From Locusta migratoria (Eukaryota > Arthropoda > Insecta > Orthoptera > Acrididae), in NCBI GenBank assembly GCA_026315105.1, contig CM048744.1, positions 367,557,159 through 367,621,158 on the forward strand: a DNA stretch of 64,000 nt, given 5' to 3'. Each line of letters begins with the position of its first letter. Position 1 is the first letter of the stretch. The notes beneath the pieces were generated by a model. The model worked only from the letters and a program-made list of their open reading frames with translations. It did not search any database and had not been told where the DNA came from. The position numbers and the translations under genes were made by a program. Shown one piece after another: positions 33,124-43,899 of the stretch.

Positions 33124-35000
33124 CAGGGGCGATTCGTTCTAAAGGGCGCCAGAAAATTTGGGATATACTTTTGCAGTATTATATCAAACAGTTGCAGTAT
33201 GACATGATCCCCTGGACATCCTAACTCAGTTTACAATGAAGCAATCAAATGGTTGGCTGCAAGGATTTAAAGCATTAAGTGAACAAATTAGGGAACACGA
33301 AGAAAGTAGGCTACATTTAGAAAATGCTTGTAAATATAAAATGTTTGGCACAATTAACATTGCTGCTCAGATAGATTCGATGTGTAAAATATCAATTCAG
33401 AAACATAATGAATTAGTTACGAAGAACAGAAACATATAAACAGAATAGTAGAGTGCTTAATGTTTTGTGGAACTCTGTAGTTAGCACTAAGTGCTCACAA
33501 TGAAAAACAAGAGTCAGCAAACTGTGGAAGTTTCTTAGACTTGTTATCTCTTTTGGGAAATCCCGACAGTGTATTAGATGATTACTTAAGCAGCTCTAGT
33601 CATTTCGTGTGTAAATATATGTCACACATAATACAAAATGAGCTTCTGGACTGTATGTATCAACATTACATTGAAGAATTGATTAAAGAGATTAACAATG
33701 CCACTTTTGTTTCTGTGCAGGCTGATGAAACAACAGATACGTATTATGTGCAGAAGTTAATTTATCATTATACTGTGGCATATCAAGGGGAAGAAACCCG
33801 TTAAAAAGATTTCTTTCCTTTGAAAACCTTTGAAACCTTTCAATGTTGAAGAAAAACTCATTGCTCAGGCATACAATGCCACCCCAGTAATGACTGGCAG
33901 CCACAGTGGTCTGCAGACACTGATGCAGAGCACTTTTCCACATGCCAAGTATGTTGACTGCTATGTGCACCAAATGAATTTGATTCTTCAGAATGCTTGC
34001 AGTAAAAACATTAAGTCGATAGGGTTGTTCACAAATATTGCAGGTTTACAACATTTTTTGTTCTTCATCTCCCAAACGAAGTGACTTGTTATAGACAGTC
34101 TGCAGAAAGGAAATTTTATCAGTCTCTTCAACTATATGGAACTTCCAGTCCCACATTGTAAATACTGTCAAAGAAAACAAATTGCACTTACTGGAATGTT
34201 TTGAAAAGATTGAGGAAGAGGATTCCTGAGATGATGTTACAATAAGAAAAACATTTGCCTTAAGAAATTTACTTCACAATCCATACTTTTTGTTCCTCCT
34301 AAAAATTTTCTATGTCATAAGACATGATATTTTTTATAAAACAGTTCGGATGCAAACTCCGTTACCATATCCAACACATTACATCATTTTGTGTGTGCTG
34401 TTCAACAATACGAGAAAACATTCAACGATTTTGAGTTTCTGATGATGAGTGTATTGCTCCTCCAAGAAAATGTTCCAAATGTTAATCTGACAGCAGATGC
34501 CAAAGAAGTGTGTGACATTATGACCAACCAACTGAAAGGAAGATTTCAAAACTCTCATGCATTTAGCAGCTTCGAAATCATTGATCCAAAAAAGTTTGCT
34601 TCTTTTAGAGAACATTTCCCTGCCATTTTGGTCAATACCTTTTCATTAAACTACACTTTTTTTATTTGGCATGATAAATTGAAAAATGAACTGTCAGTGA
34701 TTCACCGCAATGATACATTTAGAGGCATTACATTGGTTTGTGAGCTGTTTGTGAAACATTCCTTTGAAGAATTGTTCACTGAAATGGGCAAGAGATTACA
34801 AATTGCACTAACTACACCAATTTCAACAGCAGAAGCAGAGTGTAGTTTCAATACCTTAAAAAGAATCAAAACCTTCCTCAAGAACAGAATGAGTCAAGAA
34901 AGGCTGAACTAACAGGCTGTTGGATCCATTCACAAAGAGAAAATCAGCAATATTCCAAACTTCAACAACAGAGTAATTGACAAGTTTGGCAGTCAGACAG
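33124..35000 (+). mobile_element. hAT element (ZMYM1-like), right end not found
   Basis: The left terminus CAGGGGCGATTCGTTC at 33124 has the CAGGGGC form common in hAT elements. The transposase remnant follows in the same orientation. I could not find a matching right terminus before 35600, so the right boundary is a guess and may be truncated. Confidence 0.55.
33236..34912 (+). pseudogene. hAT transposase pseudogene, ZMYM1/DUF4371-like
   Basis: It starts at 33236 (MKQSNGWLQGFKALSEQIRE). LSLLGNPDSVLDDYL and FVSVQADETTDTYYVQKLI follow, the latter with the catalytic-region D-E-T-T-D. HAKYVDCYVHQMNLILQNAC (about 33940-34000) matches the A-D-C-x-A-H-x-L-N-L segment. The end at 34391-34912 gives PISTAEAECSFNTLKRIKTF and LKNRMSQERLN, the hAT C-terminal dimerisation motif (S-A-x-A-E-R-x-F-S-x-L-K-R-I-K, with Arg to Cys here). 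hAT transposases cut at 8-bp targets using an RNase-H-like fold. Several stops (for example near 33438, 33802 and 34081) break it. Confidence 0.85.
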
Positions 35001-35039
35001 ACAGACATGCACATTTACTGTACAAATAGCCTGTCCAAA

Positions 35040-35974
35040 CACGGATCTCATTATTTAACATGCTAGTTAGGTAAAATACACGCGAAACCGCTCTTAGCGA
35101 AGATTTTTCCCAGAGTTTTTACCTTGGCTGTAAAACAAAAGCGATGAGGGTCCCTGTTGTGTCATTGGGGAAGAAGTCACATACGTCTTCGCACAGTTCA
35201 TTTTTATCTTGACATCACAATTAGTACACAGAAGGACAACTACAATAAGTACAAACTTCAGCATGAGAGGAGCTGGTAAACTTCGGTTCAATCCAAACAC
35301 CTCCAAGCCCCCCCCCCCCCCTAAGTTCTTCAATAAATTGTGTTACCCCAGCACAGACTCAGACACCCACAAAAGAACATGGGAAACCAGTGGAGCTGGT
35401 GGACCAGACCAACTACAATATTACACACACATAACACCCCCCCCCAATCCCCCACCCCCCAAAAAGTAGTAGTAGTTGTAGTAGTAGTAGTAGTAGTAGT
35501 ATTTTTAGTAGTAGTAGTTGTTGTTGCAGCAGCAGCAGCAGTAATAAAAGAAAAATGTTTATTGCACATTTGTATTAATTTTTAGGAGCCGCTGTGTTTT
35601 ATGGATTACATTAATTACTGCATACTTGTCATATTTAATATCTTTCAAATATATTTAAATTATGTTATATAAATGGAGGTTATATAATGAACACTTCAGA
35701 CCGCTTCTATTATAATGTGTACAAACTTTTTGTCTGGACCCCACCAACGATACTGAGCACAAGCTGCCACTGCTAACATGTGAAGGACATCATAAATTAT
35801 TAATGAAACAGAGTTTTTGTGATTTAAAATTAAATATGTAGAACGGTGTAGCCTGGGTTGAAAGAGAATTTGTAGAACACTGACCTGTCTGGCATTTGTG
35901 TTATTCAGCTCAACCTTCCACCACATAACTAGAATAGCGTTGAGTCTGCAGTAGGACTTAAATACAGAACTTAC
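35040..35974. other. Intronic low-complexity region
   Basis: C-rich runs (35311-35323 and about 35441-35460), then a (GTA)n/(GTT)n/(GCA)n compound repeat at 35466-35550, then about 420 bp of AT-rich DNA up to the SMG6 exon. No other exon recognised. Confidence 0.6.
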
Positions 35975-36120
35975 CTTTGAGCTGAGTGTTTTCAATTGCA
36001 AACATATTGAGTGCCAGCAACTGTAGGAACCTATTGGCATTGAGTGGTACTGGGGAATGCTGTAGAAGTGCTCGAAATTCCCGCAACATCTGAACTGCAG
36101 ATTCCTGGAATGTTTCCATC
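35975..36120 (-). CDS. SMG6: SMG6 (telomerase-binding protein EST1A) internal exon
   Basis: A 146-nt exon with acceptor ATTTTGCAG (minus strand, just above 36120) and donor CAAAG|GTAAGT (just below 35975). Its 48 complete codons start METFQESAVQMLREF and continue LLQHSPVPLNANRFLQLL and NMFAIENTQLK. This matches the human SMG6 segment I recall as METF...LLQHSPSP...MLQL..INMF....SQLK. It lies in the EST1-type helical domain of SMG6, upstream of the PIN nuclease domain that cleaves transcripts in nonsense-mediated decay. The phase fits: the leading G completes a Gly codon, and the trailing G starts the Asp codon that follows in human. No stop or frameshift. A second acceptor-like TATTTTCAG lies 19 nt upstream but would break the phase. 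No other SMG6 exon was recognised. Confidence 0.85.
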
Positions 36121-36124
36121 CTGC

Positions 36125-36755
36125 AAAATGTATTGTTCACTGAAAATATGGAAGATTCTGGTGTGTTCTTAAGACTAAGTATACATTATGAAACAAAAAA
36201 TTACATTAAGTAAACACGCAACATCAAACTTTTGTGATAATTGCATATTTCCTAGAATTCATTGAGTATATACCTTCTTTACTTTCAGGTGATAATTACA
36301 ATATAAATTTTGTAAAGTTTACATGGAATAAGACCATACAAATACTGCTTATCAAATGTTCCGAGTGATGCTGAGAGCCACCAAAAGGTATCAATTTCTT
36401 GTTACAAGCAAACAAAAATTGTTTACATTGAATGTTACGTGATAATTCAATAAACGGGTTGTAAGTAAGACTAATGTCACTGTCAATATAATCTACCGCA
36501 TTCCCGGAATAAAAGCTTCACCAGAAAAATGAGAATCCAATTTCAAGGGGGGAGGGGGGGTGGTACTTAAATCTAAACCGCATACAAAAAAATAAGACTC
36601 TGAATTCAAGATGGGAAAAGGTTGAAGGATGCATTTCAAAATCAAAGCAAAGTTGATTCGTTATAACATGAGATACAAATTATATAGCACAGATGAAGAT
36701 ACAGCTACAATAGTTGAGTTCGAGTCATAAGCTTAGTAGTCAAACTTATACAAGT
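36125..36755. other. Intronic sequence, no recognisable feature
   Basis: AT-rich DNA with one G-rich stretch (about 36546-36561). No coding segment with splice signals seen. Confidence 0.5.
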
Positions 36756-36756
36756 T

Positions 36757-37066
36757 TTAATAATATAGTAATAAGGAGTGTTTACAACTCACCACAAAGA
36801 CGTGGCGACGAGCTGTGACAGGCGCATACAAAAGACACACACATACAACATACATACATCTGCCATGGCCTTCTTCAGAAGGCAGTGCGGCAGCCGGAGG
36901 TGATGGTTGTATGACTGTGTGAGTGCATGAGTGTTCTATTTTCTGAAGAAGGCCATGGCCGATAGCTGAAAGTGTTGTATGTGTGTGTCTTTTGTATGCG
37001 CCTGTCACAGCTCGTCGCCACGTCTTTGTGGTGAGTTGTAAACTGTCCTTATTACTATATTATTAA
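36757..37066. repeat. Foldback: ~124-bp inverted arms of Penelope-like tail sequence
   Basis: Arms 36757-36880 and 36941-37066 are nearly perfect inverted copies. They share CACCACAAAGACGTGGCGAC, GAGCTGTGACAGGCGCATAC and CCATGGCCTTCTTCAGAA, with a 60-bp spacer. The right arm's CGTCTTTGTGGTGAGTTGTA recurs as TGTCTTTGTGGTGAGTTGTA at about 53080, at the 3' end of the Penelope-like element. The foldback is therefore best explained as two such tails joined head to head. Confidence 0.85.
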
Positions 37067-37099
37067 TTCCAACCTGGACTTTCCATTATTAAATTATAC

Positions 37100-37570
37100 A
37101 AGTTTTATTTTGGTGAAAATACTTTTTAGGTGTCAACTGTGGTTGTTGGTAATGACATGATGAATCATGAGAAGCGTATGTGTGCTGTTGCAGGCAGCTG
37201 TTGAGTCTTTCAAGATGTGCAGAAATCTGCAATTCTATGTTACTTTCGCTGTACCAAAATGTTCAACCTAACCATGAACTTTAAAGTCATGAAACATACA
37301 TAGAAACACATCAATATATTTCTGACAAGCAAGTGTGTGAATCAGTCATCTGTCTTATGCTCAGAAAGAGGCAGGAAAAAGATGTGATTAAATATGAGAT
37401 TTTGATTACGCAATAAGAAAACTTCGCTTTGGCACAATGCTCCACTAAAGAATCTTAATATGCATTGCGGTGCTTGAAATTTCAAAAAAAGCACCCTATT
37501 CTAGGCGACAACTGATTTTTGGGATCAGAAAAACAGGGAAAAAGTGGGGCTTTGATTTGAGTAAATACCC
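37100..37570. other. Intronic sequence, no recognisable feature
   Basis: AT-rich spacer between the foldback and the compound microsatellite. No domain, tRNA-like box or terminal repeat seen. Confidence 0.4.
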
Positions 37571-37577
37571 GTCCCCC

Positions 37578-37712
<135 letters not shown>

Positions 37713-37829
37713 GGGGGGGGGATAATCAAAACTCCAGCAGCGAGAACAAATGCTGATGGAGATATGCCAGGGGACACTCCAGCTGGTCCCCCCTCCCCCC
37801 CCCCCCCCCCGGGGCACCTCTGTTTCCTT

Positions 37830-38860
37830 GTATCTCCAAACTACAGTGGAACTTCAATTTTACATAGTGATGTGAGGTAGGAATATTACTAGTGGGAAGG
37901 CACTTATAAAATGGGAACATTGCCAGGAATATTTCTTTGGCCCGGGAAGATTGCACAAAATTAGGAATTTGTGAAAATTTTTAGAATTTGTAAGTTTTAA
38001 TACTTATTAACAGTTAAAGAACCTTAATAACTAGGTTAAAGTAAATTCATACATTTTAATCCAAGATTTTTCATTCTGCATTAATATCCTTGCTAAATCC
38101 ATGCAGAACCTCCTTTACTTTGTGGTGGAAAAATATTTGCTAGGGATACAATTTTTCAGCAAGTTGAAACCCCAAATTTCTCTGAATGAAACCTGAACAT
38201 ATAAAATATTTCACTGGAGGTGTAATTCTCAACCAGCCGTCACCTGTAATATATATATATATAATTTCCAAACGAATGACTAGAGGTCAGAATTCGAAGA
38301 CGACTCAATTCCTGCAATGATTTACAAAACTATCAATTTCAGTTTCAGAATCTTTAATTAATGTTTTATAATGTTCTATATTAATAAAATCACTTCTATT
38401 TTCAAGTAAATCATAAATTTCAGCTGGTTTATTTGCATAATTTTTCCCTGAAATGCCATTTTCCTTGACTAATGTTTACAAATTTCACACCAGTTTATTT
38501 TAAACTTTATAGCCTAAAATATCACTAACATCAACAGAAAACTTAACACATTGAATAAAGAAACCTCCCTGTGTATTATAGCATTTAGTAGCTGCTCACT
38601 AGATGGTATATCATTATTATAAATTCGGTTTTTCTAAAGGTTGATTATTTTGAGGTTGGCAGTTCTGGGAAACTTAAGAATCCTAAATTTGGATGCTTGC
38701 TAGTTCTATGGCTAATTCTTTGATATTTAAAATATTGAAAACCAAAAAATGTATTTATTTCAAACAAGGAGATTAAGAACAGATCCATATAACCCTAAAC
38801 CTATCCAAATATTCTATTTATATTTTAAAATAGAAAGGTTCAAAGATTTCAAAGATCGCA
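37830..38860. other. AT-rich region, no recognisable gene
   Basis: About 1 kb with a short (TA)n run near 38252-38268. The last part (from about 38700) may belong to the hAT remnant that follows, but no motif is visible there. Confidence 0.4.
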
Positions 38861-38865
38861 AATCT

Positions 38866-39525
38866 CTCAAGTTACCTGGGCAGACCAGATGGGGCAGCCA
38901 CCCCAGCTTGCAGTCAAACAAAGTGATTCTCCCAACATTGGCCATCTATGAAAAGGCTGATCTAGGCCCAACCATTAAAAGGAAACTACTAGATGGTGCT
39001 GTGTTTTTGGTTAGAATAGAAAAAAATGATAAATCTACTTAAACCAATTGTTGATCTTACCAAATCCATTGAATCAAATGATCCTCAAATACACAGAGTG
39101 GTCAAGAAGTTAAATGAACTAGAGAAAAGTATGAAGGAAATATTACCACAATCACCCATGCAAACATCCAGAGAAAAGAAAGTCATGAAGAAGTTCATAG
39201 AGAGAAAAAACTTTGGAATTGGACCAAATAATCTCACAGCATTTATCCTGACCCTTAAAATACAGGGAAGGATGCTCAACACTATGAAACTACTAGACCT
39301 CATAGGTTTTGTTTGTGATCATGGTCAGCAGATGGGTTTGCTGACAAGAGGAGGCAAAAGGGAACATGAAAGAAACAAAAAAGCAAGCAGAAGCCAACCC
39401 AGAGGAAGCAGGAGGACAAAAAGAAGATGAAGTCCTTCAGACTGAAGAAGATAATGAGATCAACTGTAATGATGATGATTATGATTTTTTTGGAGTTGGA
39501 AATGTAGATATGAGTGACTAGTGGA
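38866..39525 (+). pseudogene. hAT transposase fragment (BED/DUF659-type)
   Basis: LPGQTRWGSHPSLQSNKVIL, ADLGPTIKRKLLDGAVFLVR, then in a second frame INLLKPIVDLTKSIESNDPQ and FIERKNFGIGPNNLTAFIL. T-R-W-G-S followed by the long helical block with L-x-P-I-x-x-x-T and a D-P-x-like end (here TLKIQGRML) is the insertion and post-catalytic region of BED-type hAT transposases. The N-terminal zinc finger and the C-terminal dimerisation motif are absent. The fragment ends just before the 5' LTR of the Gypsy element at 39552. Confidence 0.65.
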
Positions 39526-39551
39526 CTTAAATAAAATAAGTAACTGAATAT

Positions 39552-39888
39552 TGCCGCAAGACCCCGAGTTAACCAACTGCCGGCTTGGCGCAAGGGATAG
39601 CGTCACTGATTGCTGTGCTGAAGGTCACTGGTTCAATCCTGTCCACCAACAAAACTTTATTTCTTTGTAATTAACATTTCCAGAATGTTCTACTTGTTTC
39701 TTACGTTAACTATTCTTCTAATTTCTGGTACATCCTGTCTGCATATAAATAACGGAGCACTCTGCCTGAGTGGCAGTCAGTGCTGCATGTGCGTTTCAGT
39801 TTGCAAAAAACCTGCTTTCAGTATAAGTGCTGTGTTCAGTTGACAACCCTGCCTTCCAAGTCAAGCCTATTTCCATTTCAACGTGACA
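39552..39888 (+). repeat. 5' LTR with tRNA-like module
   Basis: Contains a TATA-like TATAAATAA (about 39745) and an aligned copy of the 3' LTR. 39578-39650 is tRNA-like, with A-box TGGCGCAAGGG and a perfect B-box GGTTCAATCC. Compared with the 3' LTR it lacks about 30 bp of a small internal duplication around TTTCTACATGTTTCTT. The divergence between the two LTRs (roughly 10%) shows the insertion is old. Confidence 0.85.
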
Positions 39889-39893
39889 TAGTT

Positions 39894-39926
39894 TGGTGGA
39901 GGTGCCGGGTATCAATCCCAGTACCT
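39894..39926 (+). other. Primer-binding site
   Basis: TGGTGGAGGTGCCGGGTATC begins five bases after the LTR. Its complement reads as a tRNA 3' end including CCA, and the match seems to continue through the T-arm for about 30 bases. It looks like tRNA-Ala, from recall. Confidence 0.65.
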
Positions 39927-39959
39927 TTCACCAAACAGCAGCCTATGAACTGTCCGACA

Positions 39960-42420
39960 TGGCCACAACCAACTCCCCCCGGCAACTACGACACCCCGTG
40001 GAAGAACAGACGCCTGGAGGACAGAAAAACATACACCACTGTGTTTCCACTGTGGACGCCCTTGTCATATCGCATGCTACTGGAGAGAGAGAAGGCGAAT
40101 ATTTGACGATTGTTGTGCCACAAGACGTCAGCCATCAGAGCAGTTCTATCCCTGGCAGTCAATTGCTGATGAGTTCAGTAGACCTATGGGAAGAAGCCCA
40201 TCTCCACACCCTGGACGAGGTTGCTCCCCAGTGTGACACTGCTGTTCACTGTTGCTCGTTGCTGTACAGAGGTACCAGCCGCTCCCCTAACCACCACGCC
40301 CAGGAAAACTAAGCGAGGTGACCATCTATGGAAGTGAGGCCACCGCAGATGAAAATCTTCCATGGACAACAGTCACTAAGATGATGGGAAATCTCATCGA
40401 CATAATCGATGGCCAACCTGTTCGAGCACTGGTTGATTCAGGAGCTTCTTCCTCTGTATTTTCAGATAACTACCGCATCACACTAAAGTATACAATGTTC
40501 TATGATACGGGGGCAACTGTGCTGAAGGTCGCAAATGGAAAGTATGTCCAGCCAGCAGGAACTTGTGTCGCAAGAATAACCATCAACAACAGGACCCAGC
40601 CATTTGAATTTGTTGTGTTAACAGAATGTAGTCACAATGTCATCCTCGGATGGGACTTCCTTCAGGCATCCCAAGCTATCATTGTGGAAGATCTGAGCTG
40701 CAAATTGAGTAAGTTGTTCCGACAGGTACACGTAATACAGAATTTTCTGGAAAGTTATTTGCCATTGACAATGTGATGTTCCCGCCATTTACAATGAGTA
40801 GAGTTGCAGTCACAAACACAGATGACCAGTTAAACTGTGCAGCGCATGTTGATAGTAAAAAGTTTATCAGGCTCGCCAAAGAAATTTACATACCAGCAGC
40901 TATCATAAGCATTACCAGTGGTCGAGGAGAGATTTGGATCACTAATTGTCACAAGCAGTCACAACTTATCCCCATAGGAATGTGTATCGGGGCAGCTGAG
41001 CAATCCAGGACAGTGAGCTCAACGTAATCAAAGAAGACCCATGCTCTGCTGTTTATACAGACAACACGCTAGAGGAAACAACTGTGAAACTGCCAATAGG
41101 GCCTGGACTGACCAAGGAACATTGCCAGTGGGTGTTAGCTATACTACACCAATTTTCTGGTGCATTCACACCTCAGCAGGTGAGAAGTCAGATGAAACGG
41201 CCCACAATAGGGCACCATATCAATACTGGGGATGATCCACAATTTAGCCAGCTATTCTCAAGTATTTCCACGATACTCCAATATCTGGCCATCTCGGATT
41301 CGTGAAGTCCCCAGACAGAATCAGATGTAGGTATTACTGGAAAGGTCTCTACCGATCTGTCAAGCACTACGTGACTCACTGTAAAGACTGTCAGCGACAG
41401 AAGCATGTGCCGCAATTACCTCCAGGGTATCTCTCAGCAATTCCATCTGCAGCAGCTCCATTCCATCAAGTTGGGATCGATCTTTTAGGGAGGTTCCCAA
41501 TGTTGACAACTGGTAACTGATGGATAATAGTCTCCACTGACTACCTCACACGCTACACTGTCTGCAAACCTGTGCCGACTGCAGAAGCTCCAGAGATCGC
41601 AAAATTCCTTGTAGAAGACATTATTTTGAAGCATGGAGCACCACTTGTGATGATATCTGATTGTGGAACAGTATCCAATCAAAACTAGTATCAGAAGTAA
41701 TGTCACAATGTGACTTGTCCACAGAATGACAACTGCATACCATCCTCAGAAAAATGGTCTTACAGGATGTTTCAACAAGACGTTAGTAGATATGCTGTCA
41801 ATGTTGAGCAGAAGGATTGGGATACAATACTGCCAGTCATGACATTTGCTTATAATACCGCAAGACAAGACACCACAGGCTTCATGCTGTTTTTTCAGCT
41901 CCACAGCCGTGAAGCTGCGATGACGATGGATACGCTGTTCCCGTTCCAGCGAGACGACACTCAGGATGACTGTGAAACAGCTCATCACCAGGGTTGAAGA
42001 AGTAAGACAGCTGGCTCACATAGGGACACTGGACTCTCAGGAGAAGGACCGTCGGCGGTATAAAGACAAGCACCGACCTGTTGTGTACAGCCCAGGAGAT
42101 CTGGTATGGATTTTTACCCCTGTACGAAAAGTTGGACTATCAGAAAAGTTATTGAAGCGATACTTTGGTCCGTATTGTGTCATACGCCGCCTGTCAGACA
42201 TGACATACTATGTCGAGGATTATGAGCATCATCAAGACAACAAAAATGGAGAGACATTGTTCACGTCCTCCACATGAAGCGTTACTACGATCCTGAAGAA
42301 CAGATAGGTGAAAATGGCTTCTTGTTCAAGGACGGTAATGATACTGATGAAGCCACAATAGGAACGCCTGTCATAGATAATTGTGCAGAAGGGAAGGATT
42401 CTCCAGAACTGCCATAGAGA
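39960..42420 (+). pseudogene. Gypsy Gag-Pol remnant, reverse transcriptase mostly deleted
   Basis: CFHCGRPCHIACYW at about 40042-40083 is a CCHC zinc knuckle with the last Cys changed to Trp. The protease follows with ALVDSGASSSVF (active-site D-S-G) in the ORF 40318-40776, ending near NVILGWDFL. ILHQFSGAFTPQQ and HHINTGDDP (to about 41232) mark the start of reverse transcriptase. The sequence then jumps to integrase: RYYWKGLYRSVKHYV, HCKDCQRQK (zinc finger), FHQVGIDLLGRF and VSTDYLTRY, ending in VEQKDWDTILPVMTFAYNTA and the tail domain SPGDLVWIF (to about 42277). Stops and shifts separate the parts. A functional copy would need the missing polymerase. Confidence 0.85.
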
Positions 42421-42510
42421 GGACCCATGACAAGATCAAGAACCAGGACACTGCAGCTGGCTCCAAAGTGAACCTAACATCTGGTCGCCTTTCCCCCCCC
42501 CCCCCCCCCC

Positions 42511-42524
42511 AAGAGAGAGAGCAA
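42511..42524 (+). other. Polypurine tract
   Basis: AAGAGAGAGAGCAA immediately precedes the 3' LTR start TGCC at 42525, the position expected for plus-strand priming. An 18-base C run (about 42493-42510) lies directly upstream. Confidence 0.7.
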
Positions 42525-42890
42525 TGCCACGAGAGCCCACTTAAACCGTCTGCCGGCGTGGCGCAGGGGATAGCATCACCGACTGCAGTGCTGAAGGTTA
42601 CCGGTTCAATCCCCTCCACCGGCAAAAATTTATTTCTTTGTAATTAACATTTTCAAAATGTTCTACATGTTTCTTACAATCGCCTGTAATTTCTACATGT
42701 TTCTTGTGTTAACTATTCTTCTAATTTCTGGTACATTCTGTCTGTGTATAAATAGCAGAGCACTTTGCCCAAGAGTCAGTCAGTGCTGCGTGTACATTCA
42801 GTTCGCAATAAACCTGCTTTCAGTATAAGTGCTGTGTTCAGTCGACAACCCTATCTTCGAAGTCGAGCCTGCTTTCATTTCAACGCGACA
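42525..42890 (+). repeat. 3' LTR with well-formed tRNA-like module
   Basis: 42551-42624 opens TGCCGGCG and closes CACCGGCA, so the acceptor-like ends pair. It has A-box TGGCGCAGGGG and B-box GGTTCAATCC. A TATAAATA (about 42748), an AATAAA (about 42807) and the terminal GACA follow. Confidence 0.85.
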
Positions 42891-42943
42891 ATAGGAAAAA
42901 TTGCTGTATTAAACCTCTTGCCTTCTGTAAGTTTATATATATA

Positions 42944-42945
<2 letters not shown>

Positions 42946-42990
<45 letters not shown>
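42946..42990. repeat. (GT)n microsatellite
   Basis: About 22 GT units following a short TATATA stretch, 55 bp outside the Gypsy 3' LTR. Confidence 0.97.
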
Positions 42991-42991
<1 letters not shown>

Positions 42992-43119
42992 CGCGTTTGT
43001 TCTTTCGGACAGGAATAAGCACTAAGTTGCTATGAGTTTGAGTTCTAGTGGGCAGGGTAAAGTTGCAACTTTGTATCTGGCGGGAGGCATGCTCGAGTAA
43101 TTCCGTGCAGGTGTGATGA

Positions 43120-43202
43120 GCGCTGTGTCCCCAGTGGTGTAGGGGTCAGCGCAACTGCCTAGAAAGCAGAAGACCCGGGTTCGAATCCCGGCTGGGTACA
43201 CA
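43120..43202 (+). repeat. tRNA-like sequence, probably SINE head or retro-tRNA
   Basis: CCAGTGGTGTAGGGGTCAGC, then CTGCCTAGAAAGCAG and GACCCGGGTTCGAATCCCGG. The anticodon stem (CTGC/GCAG) and T-arm pair well, with loop CTAGAAA. The acceptor pairs with one mismatch (TGTCCCC against GGGTACA). B-box GGTTCGAATCC is perfect. Flanking AAAGTTG and AACTTTAC strings suggest it lies in a repeat. A functional tRNA is unlikely but not excluded. Confidence 0.55.
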
Positions 43203-43214
43203 TTTTTAACTTTA

Positions 43215-43895
43215 CCCATTTTGCAGTTAATGTCTTACATTCAGTGAATATGAATTTATATAGCCTTCTGGCTATTTCTCTGCACTTTATAATTACTGCC
43301 TTAAACCTACTAAGTTTAATTGAGCTATCTGGCTAGTTAATCAAATTCCTGGAAATTTATGAATTTTGGGAATATTGCTGGAAATATTCCCTGGGAATAT
43401 TTCCTCAATTTTAAATTCCGGGAAATTTCACAACAGTAATTTTACATTTTTCACAATTTTGTGTCAAATTCTTAGCACTTGTGAGAAACCCATACGATCA
43501 TTGATAAAAATTCTTCTTTTTTTGTTGGTAGTACAGTATACCTTGATTCTACATTCTTACTCGACAACTTGCTTGAATTTGCCCCCCGCCCCTCCCCCAC
43601 CTCTGACATTTGATAGGACTGAAGAGGTTACAAGTGGCACAAATGACAGTAACAGAGGTAAAAGGTACTCAAATATCTACCATGAACAGTACTCATAGTC
43701 TGTCTAGTACTGGTTTAGTGTTACAGCCATCTAGCAGCAGAACGGAAAATTAGCAAATTCATAACCTGTGTGAGAGAATCAAGGCATGCACACTAGACAG
43801 GGTATAATGCTCTTCTGTTTGTGTCTTGTGTTTTTGCAACAAAAAACTATAATGTGTAGTATTTTTATTCATTTGAATGTTGCTTTCATGTAACC
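43215..43895. other. AT-rich region with short GGAAATATTCC palindromes
   Basis: Around 43340-43440, GGGAATATT and GGAAATATTCC-type strings recur in both orientations, suggesting an old palindromic element. No gene recognised. Confidence 0.4.
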
Positions 43896-43899
43896 ACTA

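Larger units (their letters stand above)
39552..42890 (+). mobile_element. Gypsy LTR retrotransposon with internal deletion
   Basis: Two long terminal repeats (39552-39888 and 42525-42890) start TGCC and end GACA. Between them lie a primer-binding site, a gag zinc-knuckle relic, protease, integrase and a polypurine tract. The flanks AATAT and ATAGG do not give a clean duplication (ATAT versus ATAG at best). At 3.3 kb it is short, because most of the reverse transcriptase and all RNase H are missing near 41225-41300. It lies in the same orientation as the hAT fragment before it, and opposite to the SMG6 exon. Confidence 0.9.

Noticed and set aside
35696..36040. 114-codon minus ORF overlapping the SMG6 exon
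   Set aside because: Different frame from the exon and it reads through the intron; no motif.
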